The notes below the pieces were generated by a model. It was not told where the DNA came from, ran no database searches, and worked only from the letters and a program-made list of their open reading frames with translations. Source: Brevibacterium picturae (GTDB taxonomy: Bacteria; Actinomycetota; Actinomycetes; Actinomycetales; Brevibacteriaceae). From it: a stretch of 14,585 bases of DNA. Location of the stretch: contig NZ_JAKDJU010000075.1 of assembly GCF_030453725.1 (NCBI RefSeq), forward strand, positions 1 through 14,585. Reading direction: 5' to 3'. A program made the position numbers and the translations under genes. Every line of letters starts with the position of its first letter. Position 1 is the stretch's first letter. Below are positions 1 to 6,805 of this stretch, in pieces.

Positions 1-57
1 TTCGAACTTCTGTGCGCGATCGTCTGTGATCCACATCGCATGCTCGAAACGTTCAAC

Positions 58-121
58 ACAGTCTACTGTCGGAGCGTCGAGAATGAGCAATCTGCTCAGT
101 TTCAAAACTGACTATTGAGCA
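58..121. promoter_or_regulatory. Cluster of inverted repeats, probable operator region
   Basis: Three symmetrical elements lie close together. ACAGT-CT-ACTGT is at 58-69. TGAGCA-ATC-TGCTCA is at 84-98. TCAGTTT-CA-AAACTGA is at 96-111. A further TGAGCA half-site at 116-121 repeats the left arm of the second palindrome. CAAT at 88-91 and ATTG at 114-117 extend the symmetry around the third. Overlapping arms of this kind suggest a repressor or activator site, or alternative hairpins. No T-run follows, so a simple terminator is less likely. The binding protein is unknown. Confidence 0.5.
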
Positions 122-225
122 TTCCGGTCAACCACGTTGGAATGGCTTCACCGTCGATCATCAACGTGAGCGACGTCAGGTTCGACATATTCCGTCGGAG
201 ACCCACTGGGCGATCCCGCTCACCA

Positions 226-267
226 GCGGCGGGTGCTGTGAGCTCACCGGCTCAGCGCACCCGCCGC
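226..267 (+). promoter_or_regulatory. Strong hairpin in the leader of the E1-like gene
   Basis: GCGGCGGGTGC (226-236) pairs perfectly with GCACCCGCCGC (257-267). After a 2-by-2 internal loop the helix continues with TGAGC (239-243) against GCTCA (250-254), closing a six-base loop. The element ends 50 nt before the GTG start. It is not followed by a U-tract. It could be an attenuator, a U-less terminator, a protein-binding leader structure or an mRNA stabiliser. I see no thi-box-like sequence arguing for a TPP riboswitch. Confidence 0.5.
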
Positions 268-317
268 GAATACGGATCCATACGCACACGTCGAACGCAC
301 ACTTCGGGAGGACAACC

Positions 318-2777
318 GTGACCATCAATACAGAATCAGACGTCAGCACGGGCACAGGTGCCAGTGCGGGCGAGGACCTGGACGCCTCACCATTCTCAGG
401 CGACGCCTCACCCTTCGGGGCCGCGACATCTCAAGCCTCGACGTTCGAGACCTTCGATGAGATCCACGATCGGATTCTGTGGCTGTCGACCTCGATCATC
501 CACCATGCCAATCGCGTCCGTCCCAACCGCAGCGGACTCAAGGTCGGCGGGCACCAGGCCTCATGTGCCTCGATCGCCTCCATCATAACCGCTCTGTGGT
601 TCCACGAACTGCGGGCCGAAGACCGTGTGAGCATCAAACCGCATGCCAGCCCCGTCTGGCACGCCATCAATTACCTCTTCGGTGAACTCGACGAGGCGGA
701 CATGAACTCCCTGCGGGCCTTCGGCGGTCTGCAGAGCTACCCGAGTCGCACCAAGGACCCGGTGCCGGCCGACTACTCCACCGGTTCCGTCGGCATCGGC
801 GCCACGGCACCCATCTGGGGCTCGATCGCCAGACGCTATGTCGACTCGACCCTCAAGCCCATCGGCCTCGGGCGACAGTACTCCCTGGTCGGGGATGCGG
901 AACTCGACGAAGGCGCCGTGTGGGAAGCCGTCATCGATCCCGACGTCAAACACCTCGGCGAAATCGTCTGGATCGTCGACCTCAACCGACAGTCACTAGA
1001 TCGTGTGATTCCCGACATCGCCGCCGGACGCATCGAAGCGATGTTCGACGCCGCCGGGTGGCAGGTGATCACCGTGAAGTTCGGACGTCTGCTCGAAAGC
1101 CTCTTCGCCCGCCCCGGCGGGCCTGAGCTCAGACAGCGGATACTGACGATGTCGAACCCCGAATACCAGCGCCTGCTGCGCTGCTCCGCCGCCGATCTGC
1201 GGGAGCGACTGCCCGGAGACGGGGAGGACGCACAGATCCTGCGGGATCTGGTGGGCGGCCTCGATGACGCAACGCTGACGGATGCGATCAGGAACCTCGG
1301 CGGGCATGACATTCCGGCCCTCCTCGACGCCTTCGCGCGGATCGACGATTCGAAGCCGACAGCGGTCATCGCGTACACGATCAAGGGGTTCGGACTGCCG
1401 AGCTCGGGGCATCCGCAGAACCACTCTGCGCTGATCAGCGACGAGGAGTATGCGGCTCTGGCTCGGCGCAGCAACCAGGATACGCAGGCACCGTGGGCCC
1501 GGTTCGACCAGGATTCTGCCGCCGGGCGGATCATCGACGCGAGCGCGAAGCGGCTGGCACGTCCGGAGTTCCCTCCGGCCGCCGAGACCGAGCTGCCGCG
1601 TGACCTCGAGCGGGCGCACAAGGGCACCTCGTCATCGCAGGCGGCGCTGGGGCGCGTGCTCATGGACCTGAGCAGGCAGTCACCCAAGACGGCCCGCCGG
1701 GTGGTGACGGTCAGTCCCGATGTGTCGTCGACGACCAACCTCGGCGGGTGGGTCAACAAGGTCGGCGTGTGGAGTTCCGAGGCCGACCGCAACTGGTTCG
1801 CCGACGATGCCGAGACGATCCTGCAGTGGAACGAATCGACCAGCGGTCAGCACATGGAACTGGGCATCGCCGAGACGAACCTGGTCGGACTGCTCGGGGA
1901 GCTTGGCGCGACGTGGAGCAGGTGGGGTCAGCCGCTCTTCCCGATCGGCGTGATGTACGACCCCTTCGTCAATCGTGCCCTCGAACCGTGGATGTTCGGC
2001 ATGTACGCCGGCGGGCAGTCGATCCTCGTGGGCACCCCCTCGGGCGTCACGCTCGCACCGGAAGGCGGGGCACATCAGTCGATCACGACCCCCTCGACCG
2101 GCATGGAAATACCGGGACTGGTGACCTACGAGCCCGCGTTCGCACAGGATGTCGAGTGGACTCTGCTCCACTCGCTCACCCGTTTGGGCAGGCTCGATGG
2201 CGAGTCGGCCTACCTGCGTCTGTCGACCCGAGCAGTCGACCAGTCGTTGGCCGAGGTTCCGACCGACCCGGTTGCCCGTCGCCGTCGTCGGGAACAGGTC
2301 ATCGCCGGTGGATTCAGGCTGCGGGCGACGAAGCGTCCGCGAGTTCAGCTTGTGGGCATGGGCGCAATGATGACGGAGGTCCTGGCCGCCGCGGAACGCC
2401 TCGAGGCTATGGACGTGGACGCCGATGTCGTGTGCGTGACCAGCCCCGGTCTGCTCTACCGAGCGCTGCGGGCTGCCCAGGGGAATCGCTCGTCTGCCGC
2501 AGCAGGCGCTGGTGTCTCGGCGGCACCCCCTGCCGGCCCAGGGTCCGCGTGGATTCTCGACCAGGTCTTCCCCTCTGACCGCGCAGCGCCGATGGTCACC
2601 GTCCTCGATGGACACCCGCACACCCTGTCGTTCCTCGCCACGATCAACAAGGTCGACCATGTCGCGCTCGGCGTGAGCAGCTTCGGGCAGTCCGGCGACA
2701 TCGACGACGTCTATCGCTATCACGGGATCGACATCGACTCGATCGTGCACGCCGCCCTCGACGTGATACGCGACTGA
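318..2777 (+). CDS. Transketolase-like pyruvate dehydrogenase E1 component (AceE-type paralogue)
   Basis: Predicted thiamine-diphosphate-dependent 2-oxoacid dehydrogenase E1 of the homodimeric AceE/transketolase type, cytosolic, 819 aa. The sequence shows the ThDP/Mg site GDAELDEG at residues 192-199 with N223 further on (DLNRQSLDR), which closely resembles the AceE pattern. The pyrimidine domain has GIAETN with the expected cofactor-activating Glu at 519, and GTPSGVTLAPEGGAHQS follows as the AceE-like active-site loop. A transketolase C-terminal domain ends the protein. The GTG start is chosen because GGGAGG (306-311) sits 6 nt upstream. Family AceE proteins are usually about 890-920 residues, so this is a shorter paralogue. 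The second Gly of the classical GDG is Ala. The first 40 residues are Ser/Ala/Thr-rich with a doubled DASPF and look disordered. No E2 or E3 gene is adjacent, so the actual substrate (pyruvate, another 2-oxoacid or a transketolase donor) is not determined. Confidence 0.88.
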   Translation: MTINTESDVSTGTGASAGEDLDASPFSGDASPFGAATSQASTFETFDEIHDRILWLSTSIIHHANRVRPNRSGLKVGGHQASCASIASIITALWFHELRAEDRVSIKPHASPVWHAINYLFGELDEADMNSLRAFGGLQSYPSRTKDPVPADYSTGSVGIGATAPIWGSIARRYVDSTLKPIGLGRQYSLVGDAELDEGAVWEAVIDPDVKHLGEIVWIVDLNRQSLDRVIPDIAAGRIEAMFDAAGWQVITVKFGRLLESLFARPGGPELRQRILTMSNPEYQRLLRCSAADLRERLPGDGEDAQILRDLVGGLDDATLTDAIRNLGGHDIPALLDAFARIDDSKPTAVIAYTIKGFGLPSSGHPQNHSALISDEEYAALARRSNQDTQAPWARFDQDSAAGRIIDASAKRLARPEFPPAAETELPRDLERAHKGTSSSQAALGRVLMDLSRQSPKTARRVVTVSPDVSSTTNLGGWVNKVGVWSSEADRNWFADDAETILQWNESTSGQHMELGIAETNLVGLLGELGATWSRWGQPLFPIGVMYDPFVNRALEPWMFGMYAGGQSILVGTPSGVTLAPEGGAHQSITTPSTGMEIPGLVTYEPAFAQDVEWTLLHSLTRLGRLDGESAYLRLSTRAVDQSLAEVPTDPVARRRRREQVIAGGFRLRATKRPRVQLVGMGAMMTEVLAAAERLEAMDVDADVVCVTSPGLLYRALRAAQGNRSSAAAGAGVSAAPPAGPGSAWILDQVFPSDRAAPMVTVLDGHPHTLSFLATINKVDHVALGVSSFGQSGDIDDVYRYHGIDIDSIVHAALDVIRD

Positions 2778-2785
2778 GGTCTCGC

Positions 2786-2833
2786 GACAGTGACAGCGAC
2801 AGCAACCGTGACAGCAACCGTGACAGCGACTGC
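2786..2833. repeat. Tandem 12-bp (6-bp-based) repeats between convergent genes
   Basis: Four consecutive 12-bp units fill the gap between the E1-like stop and the TetR stop. The middle two (2798-2809 and 2810-2821) are identical, GACAGCAACCGT. The first and last are degenerate (GACAGTGACAGC and GACAGCGACTGC). The underlying period is six bases (GACAGC). A short inverted repeat GACTG-CAT-CAGTC (2828-2840) overlaps the TetR stop codon. No classical terminator is visible, so the spacer's role is unknown. Confidence 0.8.
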
Positions 2834-2834
2834 A

Positions 2835-3392
2835 TCAGTCTCCAGATGCCACGATCGCCTGCACCGCGGCGCGCACCCGATCGCGGGCGGGGGCGGCGCC
2901 GAGCAGGTGATGATGAATGGTCCAGCCTTCGATGAGGGAGTCGATGGCTTCGGCCGCCGCGGGGGAGAAGTGCCTGCTCAGCGACTCGGCGCTGTTGTCC
3001 ATCCAGGTTCGAGCCAGAGCCGCAGACGCAGGCGAGTGCCGGCTGTAGCTGTAGAGCTCGAAGATGCCCGCCATCTCACGTGGGGAGGAGAAATCCTCGC
3101 CGCAGATGATCTCGACGATCGCCTCGTGCGCCTCCTCAATGGTCTTCGGGGCCTCGAGAAGTTCGTGATAGCGCTCTGACTGTCGGGTCACCAGCAGGGT
3201 GAAGGCCTCGGTGATGACCTCGTCGATGCCCGCGAAATGGTAGGTCATCGAACCCAGGGGAACATCGGCACGCTGCGCGACAGCCCGGTGCGATACCCGT
3301 GCGACTCCCTGCTCGAGGATGATCTCGAGTGCCGCGGCACTGATCCGATCCCGTCGCCCGGGGTCGTTTCGGGCGCCGCTGCGTGCACTCAT
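2835..3392 (-). CDS. TetR family transcriptional regulator
   Basis: A 185-residue DNA-binding repressor-type protein. The N-terminal helix-turn-helix is clear (ISAAALEIILEQGVARVSHR, then AVAQRADVPLGSMTYHFAG), followed by an all-helical ligand-binding domain with the length usual for TetR. I place the start at the ATG at 3392 because AAGGG lies 5 nt upstream and GAGGAG slightly further. A GTG at 3446 would add 18 residues with no family support and would bring the gene close to the operator. It is divergent from the MFS transporter. Two near-identical palindromes between the genes make it the likely repressor of the transporter and perhaps of itself. The inducer is unknown. A TetR/MFS pair of this type recalls E. 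coli ybjK/ybjJ, which is an analogy only. Confidence 0.9.
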   Translation of the reverse strand: MSARSGARNDPGRRDRISAAALEIILEQGVARVSHRAVAQRADVPLGSMTYHFAGIDEVITEAFTLLVTRQSERYHELLEAPKTIEEAHEAIVEIICGEDFSSPREMAGIFELYSYSRHSPASAALARTWMDNSAESLSRHFSPAAAEAIDSLIEGWTIHHHLLGAAPARDRVRAAVQAIVASGD

Positions 3393-3473
3393 CTGAACCC
3401 TTCGACTCCTCTGCGTAGCTGGTCGATGGACTGTGTTGTCGGTCACCGGCCCGGGACAACCCGTTCACCAAGA

Positions 3474-3516
3474 GTGTACATTTGTACACGTCCGAGAAAT
3501 ATGTACATGTGTACGC
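3474..3516. promoter_or_regulatory. Two tandem operator palindromes between TetR and MFS genes
   Basis: Site 1 is the perfect inverted repeat GTGTACA-TT-TGTACAC at 3474-3489. Site 2, ATGTACATGTGTACGC at 3501-3516, matches it at 13 of 16 positions in the same register. Centres are 27 bp apart. Site 2 ends one base before the transporter ribosome site (AGAAGGAGG begins at 3517), so an occupied site would block RNA polymerase or transcript elongation there. The shared core is TGTACA. The divergent TetR protein is the obvious candidate binder. Confidence 0.85.
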
Positions 3517-3530
3517 AGAAGGAGGCGGTG

Positions 3531-4820
3531 GTGACCTCGACCATGCCGGAACTCAGCCTCAACCGTCGTCGCATCGCCCTGCTCGCTCTGTTCTTCGTAC
3601 CCGGCATCGCGATGGCCTCGTGGGTGACGCGCACACCCTCGATCCGCGATGCGCTCGGTGTGAGCACCGCCGAAATGGGATTCGTCCTCTTCGGCCTCTC
3701 GATCGGGTCCATGCTCGGCATCCTCTCCTCCGGCCCGCTCGTCACCCGTTGGGGCGCACGACCAATCATCTTCACAGGCACACTCGGCGTGGTCCTGAGC
3801 ATGCCGATCGTCGGTGTGGGGACAGCGCTCGCCCAACCCCTCCTCGTCGCCGCAGGACTCCTCGTCTTCGGCGCCGGAATGGGCACCGGCGAGGTCGCGA
3901 TGAACGTCGAAGGCGCCGAGTACGAGGCGACATCTGCCCGCACCTTCCTGCCCGCCATGCACGGCTTCTTCAGCCTCGGCACCGTTGTCGCCGCGATCCT
4001 CGGAATCGTCGCAACCGCGCTCGCCTTCCCCGTGCCCATCCACCTCACGCTCATCGGGATCATCGCCGCGATCATCCTCGCGCTGTCCATGAAGCACATC
4101 CCCCACGGCACCGGACGCGTGACCCCGGGCCGAAATCCGTCGAACGAAGCCGACACCGCCGCCGAGGCGGGCGCTGAGTCCTCCGGTCTCGCCGGGTCCG
4201 GGCCGCGTGGATCCACTCGGAAGTCGGCTCCCGTGTGGCGGGACCCCAGACTCCTCATCATCGGCTTCGTCGTCCTCGGCATGGCCCTGGCCGAGGGCAC
4301 CGCGAACGACTGGCTGCCGCTGCTCATGGTCGATGGACACGGCTTCGACCCGGCACTGGGCTCGAGCGTCTACGCGATCTTCGCGGCCTCGATGACGATC
4401 GGCCGACTCCTCGGTGGAAGAATCGTCGCGAGATTCGGCCGGACGAAGGTCCTCTTCACCAGCGGTGTCTTCGGGCTCATCGGCATCGGACTCATCTCCT
4501 TCGTCGACAACCAGATCATCGCGGCCACGGCAGTGATCCTCTGGGGGCTGGGGACCTCGCTGGGCTTCCCCGTCGCCCTCTCGACCGCCGGGGATTCGGG
4601 TCCGCACCCGGCCAAACGTGTGGCGACCGTGTCGACCATCGGCTATCTCGCCTTCCTTGCCGGACCGCCCGCTCTCGGCATCCTCGGAGAAGAGGTGGGG
4701 CTGCGCGGTGCACTGGTCATCCCCATGTCCGTGATCGTCATCGTCATCGCCGTGATCCCGCTCATCCGCTCGTCGAAGACAACGCGGGTCCACACCCCTC
4801 GCAGTACTGTGGAGGTATGA
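3531..4820 (+). CDS. MFS transporter (YbjJ-like)
   Basis: Integral membrane secondary transporter of the major facilitator superfamily, 429 aa, with about 12 hydrophobic segments. The MFS loop signature appears after TM2 (GPLVTRWGARPI) and again in the second half (GGRIVARFGRTKVL). A polar Gly/Ser/Ala-rich central loop of about 50 residues splits the two six-helix halves. The GTG at 3531 is preferred because GGAGG (3521-3525) stands 5 nt upstream. GTG 3528 and ATG 3543 are alternatives. An open frame continues upstream to 3237 but would run through the operators and the TetR gene. The protein resembles the YbjJ/FucP-related group, so a sugar, acid or drug substrate is possible. It cannot be assigned from sequence. 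Its stop codon overlaps the polymerase start, implying one operon. Confidence 0.88.
   Translation: MTSTMPELSLNRRRIALLALFFVPGIAMASWVTRTPSIRDALGVSTAEMGFVLFGLSIGSMLGILSSGPLVTRWGARPIIFTGTLGVVLSMPIVGVGTALAQPLLVAAGLLVFGAGMGTGEVAMNVEGAEYEATSARTFLPAMHGFFSLGTVVAAILGIVATALAFPVPIHLTLIGIIAAIILALSMKHIPHGTGRVTPGRNPSNEADTAAEAGAESSGLAGSGPRGSTRKSAPVWRDPRLLIIGFVVLGMALAEGTANDWLPLLMVDGHGFDPALGSSVYAIFAASMTIGRLLGGRIVARFGRTKVLFTSGVFGLIGIGLISFVDNQIIAATAVILWGLGTSLGFPVALSTAGDSGPHPAKRVATVSTIGYLAFLAGPPALGILGEEVGLRGALVIPMSVIVIVIAVIPLIRSSKTTRVHTPRSTVEV
4811..4820 (+). promoter_or_regulatory. ATGA stop-start overlap coupling the MFS and polymerase genes
   Basis: The transporter ends TGA at 4818-4820 and the polymerase ATG is at 4817-4819. 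The GGAGG at 4811-4815 is only one base from this ATG, which is too close for ordinary initiation. Terminating ribosomes re-initiating at ATGA is the simplest reading. A later in-frame ATG at 4838 is possible but has no ribosome site of its own. Confidence 0.6.
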
Positions 4821-6658
4821 CCAACCCATCCGCCGCCATGCCAGTGTGGTGCGTGATCGGGCGTGCTCCCGACGCTGACCTCGGCGGAGTGCGAGGCATG
4901 GGGTCCAAGATCGCCGTCGTCGACTTCGACGGTGCCCGCACACGGATCGGCAGCCACCACCTCGGCGTGGATGAGCTGCCCGAATTCGTCCGTGAGCGCG
5001 AAGCCCAGGGTCGGCCGAGGTGGGTCTTCAGCGACACCCCGAACTGGTACCCGGCCCTGCTGGCCGCCGGTGTGCCCATCGAGCGCTGCTCTGACCTGCG
5101 GCTGAACCATGCGATCCTGATGCGCTCGGAGCTCGTGACCGACCGCAGTGCCGTGGCCGAGGCCGATCAGTGGGACGCGGATCCAGTGAGCGCCCCGGCC
5201 GCGCCCGAGGCGGAAGCGCTGTTCGAGGTCAGTGAACGACGCAGCCACATCAAGCAGGTCCCGCACGACATCGAGTCCGCGCTCGCCGAATTCGCGCGCC
5301 AGTCGACGGCACTCGCGTCCGCATCCGATCCGGGGCGACTGCGCCTGTTGCTCGCCGCGGAATCCGCCGGTGGACTCGTCGCCGCGGAGATGCAGGCGGC
5401 CGGGGTGCCCTGGGACGTCGAGGAACACGATCGGATTCTCGCCGAGGAGCTCGGTCCCCGGCCGGCTTGGGACGCGAAGCCTGCCAAGATGCTCGCCGTC
5501 GCCGACCAGGTCCGGGCCGCTCTCGATGACCCGCGAGCCAATCTCGACTCCCACGTCAAGCTCCTCCACTCCCTGCATGCGGCCGGAATCAACGTAGCCT
5601 CGACCTCGAAATGGGAGCTGGCCGAGAGCGATCACCCGGCGATCGAACCACTGCTGGAGTACAAGAAGCAGTCACGTCTGCTTGCGGCCAACGGCTGGCA
5701 TTGGCTCGACGAATGGGTCAGCGAGGGCCGCTATCGTCCCGTCTACGTCCCCGGGGGAGTCGTCACCGGCCGGTGGGCGGCCAGCGGCGGAGGTGCGCTC
5801 CAGATTCCGCGCCAACTGCGACCCGCCCTGCGCGCGGATCCCGGCTGGCGGCTGATCTCGGCCGATGTCGCCCAGCTGGAGCCACGGGCGCTCGCCGCCA
5901 TGTCCGGGGACGCAGCCATGGCCGAAGCCGGCCGAGGTCGTGACCTGTACTCGGGCATCGTCGACGAAGGCATCGTCGCCACAAGACAGGAGGCGAAGAT
6001 CGCCGTGCTCGGCGCCATGTACGGATCGACGACCGGCGACAGCGGCAGACTCGTTCCCCGCCTGCGCTCGAGTTTCCCCGCCGCAATGGGCCTCGTCGAC
6101 TCCGCCGCCGAGGTGGGGGCCGCCGGAGGTGTCGTGTCCACCTGGCTGGGCCGGACGTCACCGGTGCCCAGCGAGGGGTGGCGCCGTCTCCAGTCCGCGG
6201 CGAACCAGTTCGACGCCACGCCGGCAGACGAGAATCGCGCCCGTCGTGCCGCCGGTGACCAGGGCCGATTCACCCGCAACTTCGTCGTCCAGGGCACCGC
6301 CGCCGAATGGGCACTGGCCTGGCTGGCCGACCTGAGACTGCGGTTGTCACAGCTGCCGGCAGTCACCGACGGGAACCCGGGAGCCACCTCGGCGGTCGGA
6401 GGTGATGGGGGAACCACCTCGGCGGGGGAGCCGGTGGCAAACGTGGCCACAGCTTCGGGACCGGTGTTCTCACAACGGGCCCACCTCGTGTTCTTCCTCC
6501 ACGATGAGGTCATCGTGCACGCGCCGGCCCAGCACGCCGAAGCCGCGGCGGCCGCGATCAGGGAAGCGGCAGCCTCGGCGGGACGGCTCCTGTTCGGCGA
6601 CGCCCCGGTCGACTTCCCGCTCGACCTCACGATCTCCGAGCGGGCGGCGAAGGGGTAG
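4817..6658 (+). CDS. Pol I-type (family A) DNA polymerase, stand-alone, with degenerate 3'-5' exonuclease domain
   Basis: A 613-aa family A polymerase lacking the 5' nuclease domain, of the type often labelled bifunctional 3'-5' exonuclease/DNA polymerase in actinobacteria. Palm motif A is DVAQLEPRALA with the metal-binding Asp at 350. The O-helix is RQEAKIAVLGAMYG (R390, K394, Y402), and motif C is HDE at 562-564. The catalytic core therefore looks intact. The residue equivalent to E. coli Phe762 is Leu398, and the usual Tyr after the motif A Asp is Val. The N-terminal 100 residues occupy the exonuclease position, but I cannot find the DxE of Exo I or the Asp of Exo II, so proofreading is doubtful. 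A Gly/Ala/Thr-rich insert of about 35 residues precedes motif C. It is likely co-transcribed with the MFS gene. A role in repair or lesion bypass is inference only. Confidence 0.88.
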   Translation: MTNPSAAMPVWCVIGRAPDADLGGVRGMGSKIAVVDFDGARTRIGSHHLGVDELPEFVREREAQGRPRWVFSDTPNWYPALLAAGVPIERCSDLRLNHAILMRSELVTDRSAVAEADQWDADPVSAPAAPEAEALFEVSERRSHIKQVPHDIESALAEFARQSTALASASDPGRLRLLLAAESAGGLVAAEMQAAGVPWDVEEHDRILAEELGPRPAWDAKPAKMLAVADQVRAALDDPRANLDSHVKLLHSLHAAGINVASTSKWELAESDHPAIEPLLEYKKQSRLLAANGWHWLDEWVSEGRYRPVYVPGGVVTGRWAASGGGALQIPRQLRPALRADPGWRLISADVAQLEPRALAAMSGDAAMAEAGRGRDLYSGIVDEGIVATRQEAKIAVLGAMYGSTTGDSGRLVPRLRSSFPAAMGLVDSAAEVGAAGGVVSTWLGRTSPVPSEGWRRLQSAANQFDATPADENRARRAAGDQGRFTRNFVVQGTAAEWALAWLADLRLRLSQLPAVTDGNPGATSAVGGDGGTTSAGEPVANVATASGPVFSQRAHLVFFLHDEVIVHAPAQHAEAAAAAIREAAASAGRLLFGDAPVDFPLDLTISERAAKG

Positions 6659-6666
6659 TGGTCGAT

Positions 6667-6707
6667 CCGGGGGCGGTGCGTGTCGCAGACATCACGTGCC
6701 GGCCCGG
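6667..6707 (+). terminator. Possible GC-rich terminator after the polymerase gene
   Basis: Just past the polymerase stop, CCGGG (6667-6671) pairs with CCCGG (6703-6707), GGC (6672-6674) with GCC (6698-6700) and CGTG (6679-6682) with CACG (6693-6696), with bulges and a ten-base loop. No U-tract follows. Many actinobacterial terminators lack one, so this is plausible but weak. Confidence 0.3.
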
Positions 6708-6758
6708 AATATGCGACGGATAAGAAGTGCTGCATGTAAGGTGTCGGCGGCCCCGCAA

Positions 6759-6793
6759 CGGAGTCGCCACAGCACTCGGAGTCGTCACAGCAC
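6759..6793. repeat. Two 17-bp direct repeats abutting the alcohol dehydrogenase ribosome site
   Basis: CGGAGTCGCCACAGCAC (6759-6775) and CGGAGTCGTCACAGCAC (6777-6793) differ at one base and have an 18-bp period. The second copy runs directly into the GAGGAG ribosome site at 6795-6800. A possible -10 (TAAGGT, 6737-6742) lies upstream, which would place the repeats in the 5' UTR. They could be an activator site, an mRNA-level control element or a recent slip duplication. Confidence 0.8.
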
Positions 6794-6805
6794 AGAGGAG
6801 TTTTC

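Larger units (their letters stand above)
1..317. other. Upstream intergenic region of the E1-like gene
   Basis: No convincing complete gene is visible here. The stretch holds a 12-bp palindrome at 58-69, an inverted-repeat cluster at 84-121 and a long hairpin at 226-267, then the GGGAGG ribosome site at 306-311. The short frame from a TTG at 115 to 321 has Arg/Ser/Pro-rich composition with no family resemblance and looks fortuitous. On the minus strand, ATG codons at 41 and 36 open frames that run off the left edge. The one from 36 (MWITDDRAQKFE...) could be the first residues of a divergently transcribed gene, but about a dozen codons cannot settle this. Confidence 0.5.

Noticed and set aside
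226..267. TPP riboswitch for the thiamine-dependent gene
   Set aside because: A single hairpin only; no recognisable thi-box core and the gene is not in thiamine synthesis or transport.
115..321. Plus-strand 68-codon frame before the E1-like gene
   Set aside because: TTG start without a ribosome site, Arg/Ser/Pro-rich composition, and it spans the hairpin at 226-267 and overlaps the real start.
836..1792. Long minus-strand frame opposite the E1-like gene
   Set aside because: Antisense shadow of a high-GC gene. It has Ser/Arg-rich composition and no family motifs, while the plus strand has clear ThDP motifs.
3237..3530. N-terminal extension of the MFS frame
   Set aside because: It would run through the TetR coding region and both operators; the ribosome site and hydrophobic start point to 3531.
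4235..4816. Upstream extension of the polymerase frame
   Set aside because: It overlaps the MFS gene in another frame with Arg/His/Pro-rich residues; homology begins near 4817.
3465..4943. 492-codon minus-strand frame opposite the MFS gene
   Set aside because: Asp/Glu/Arg/His-rich antisense shadow with no hydrophobic core or recognisable domain.
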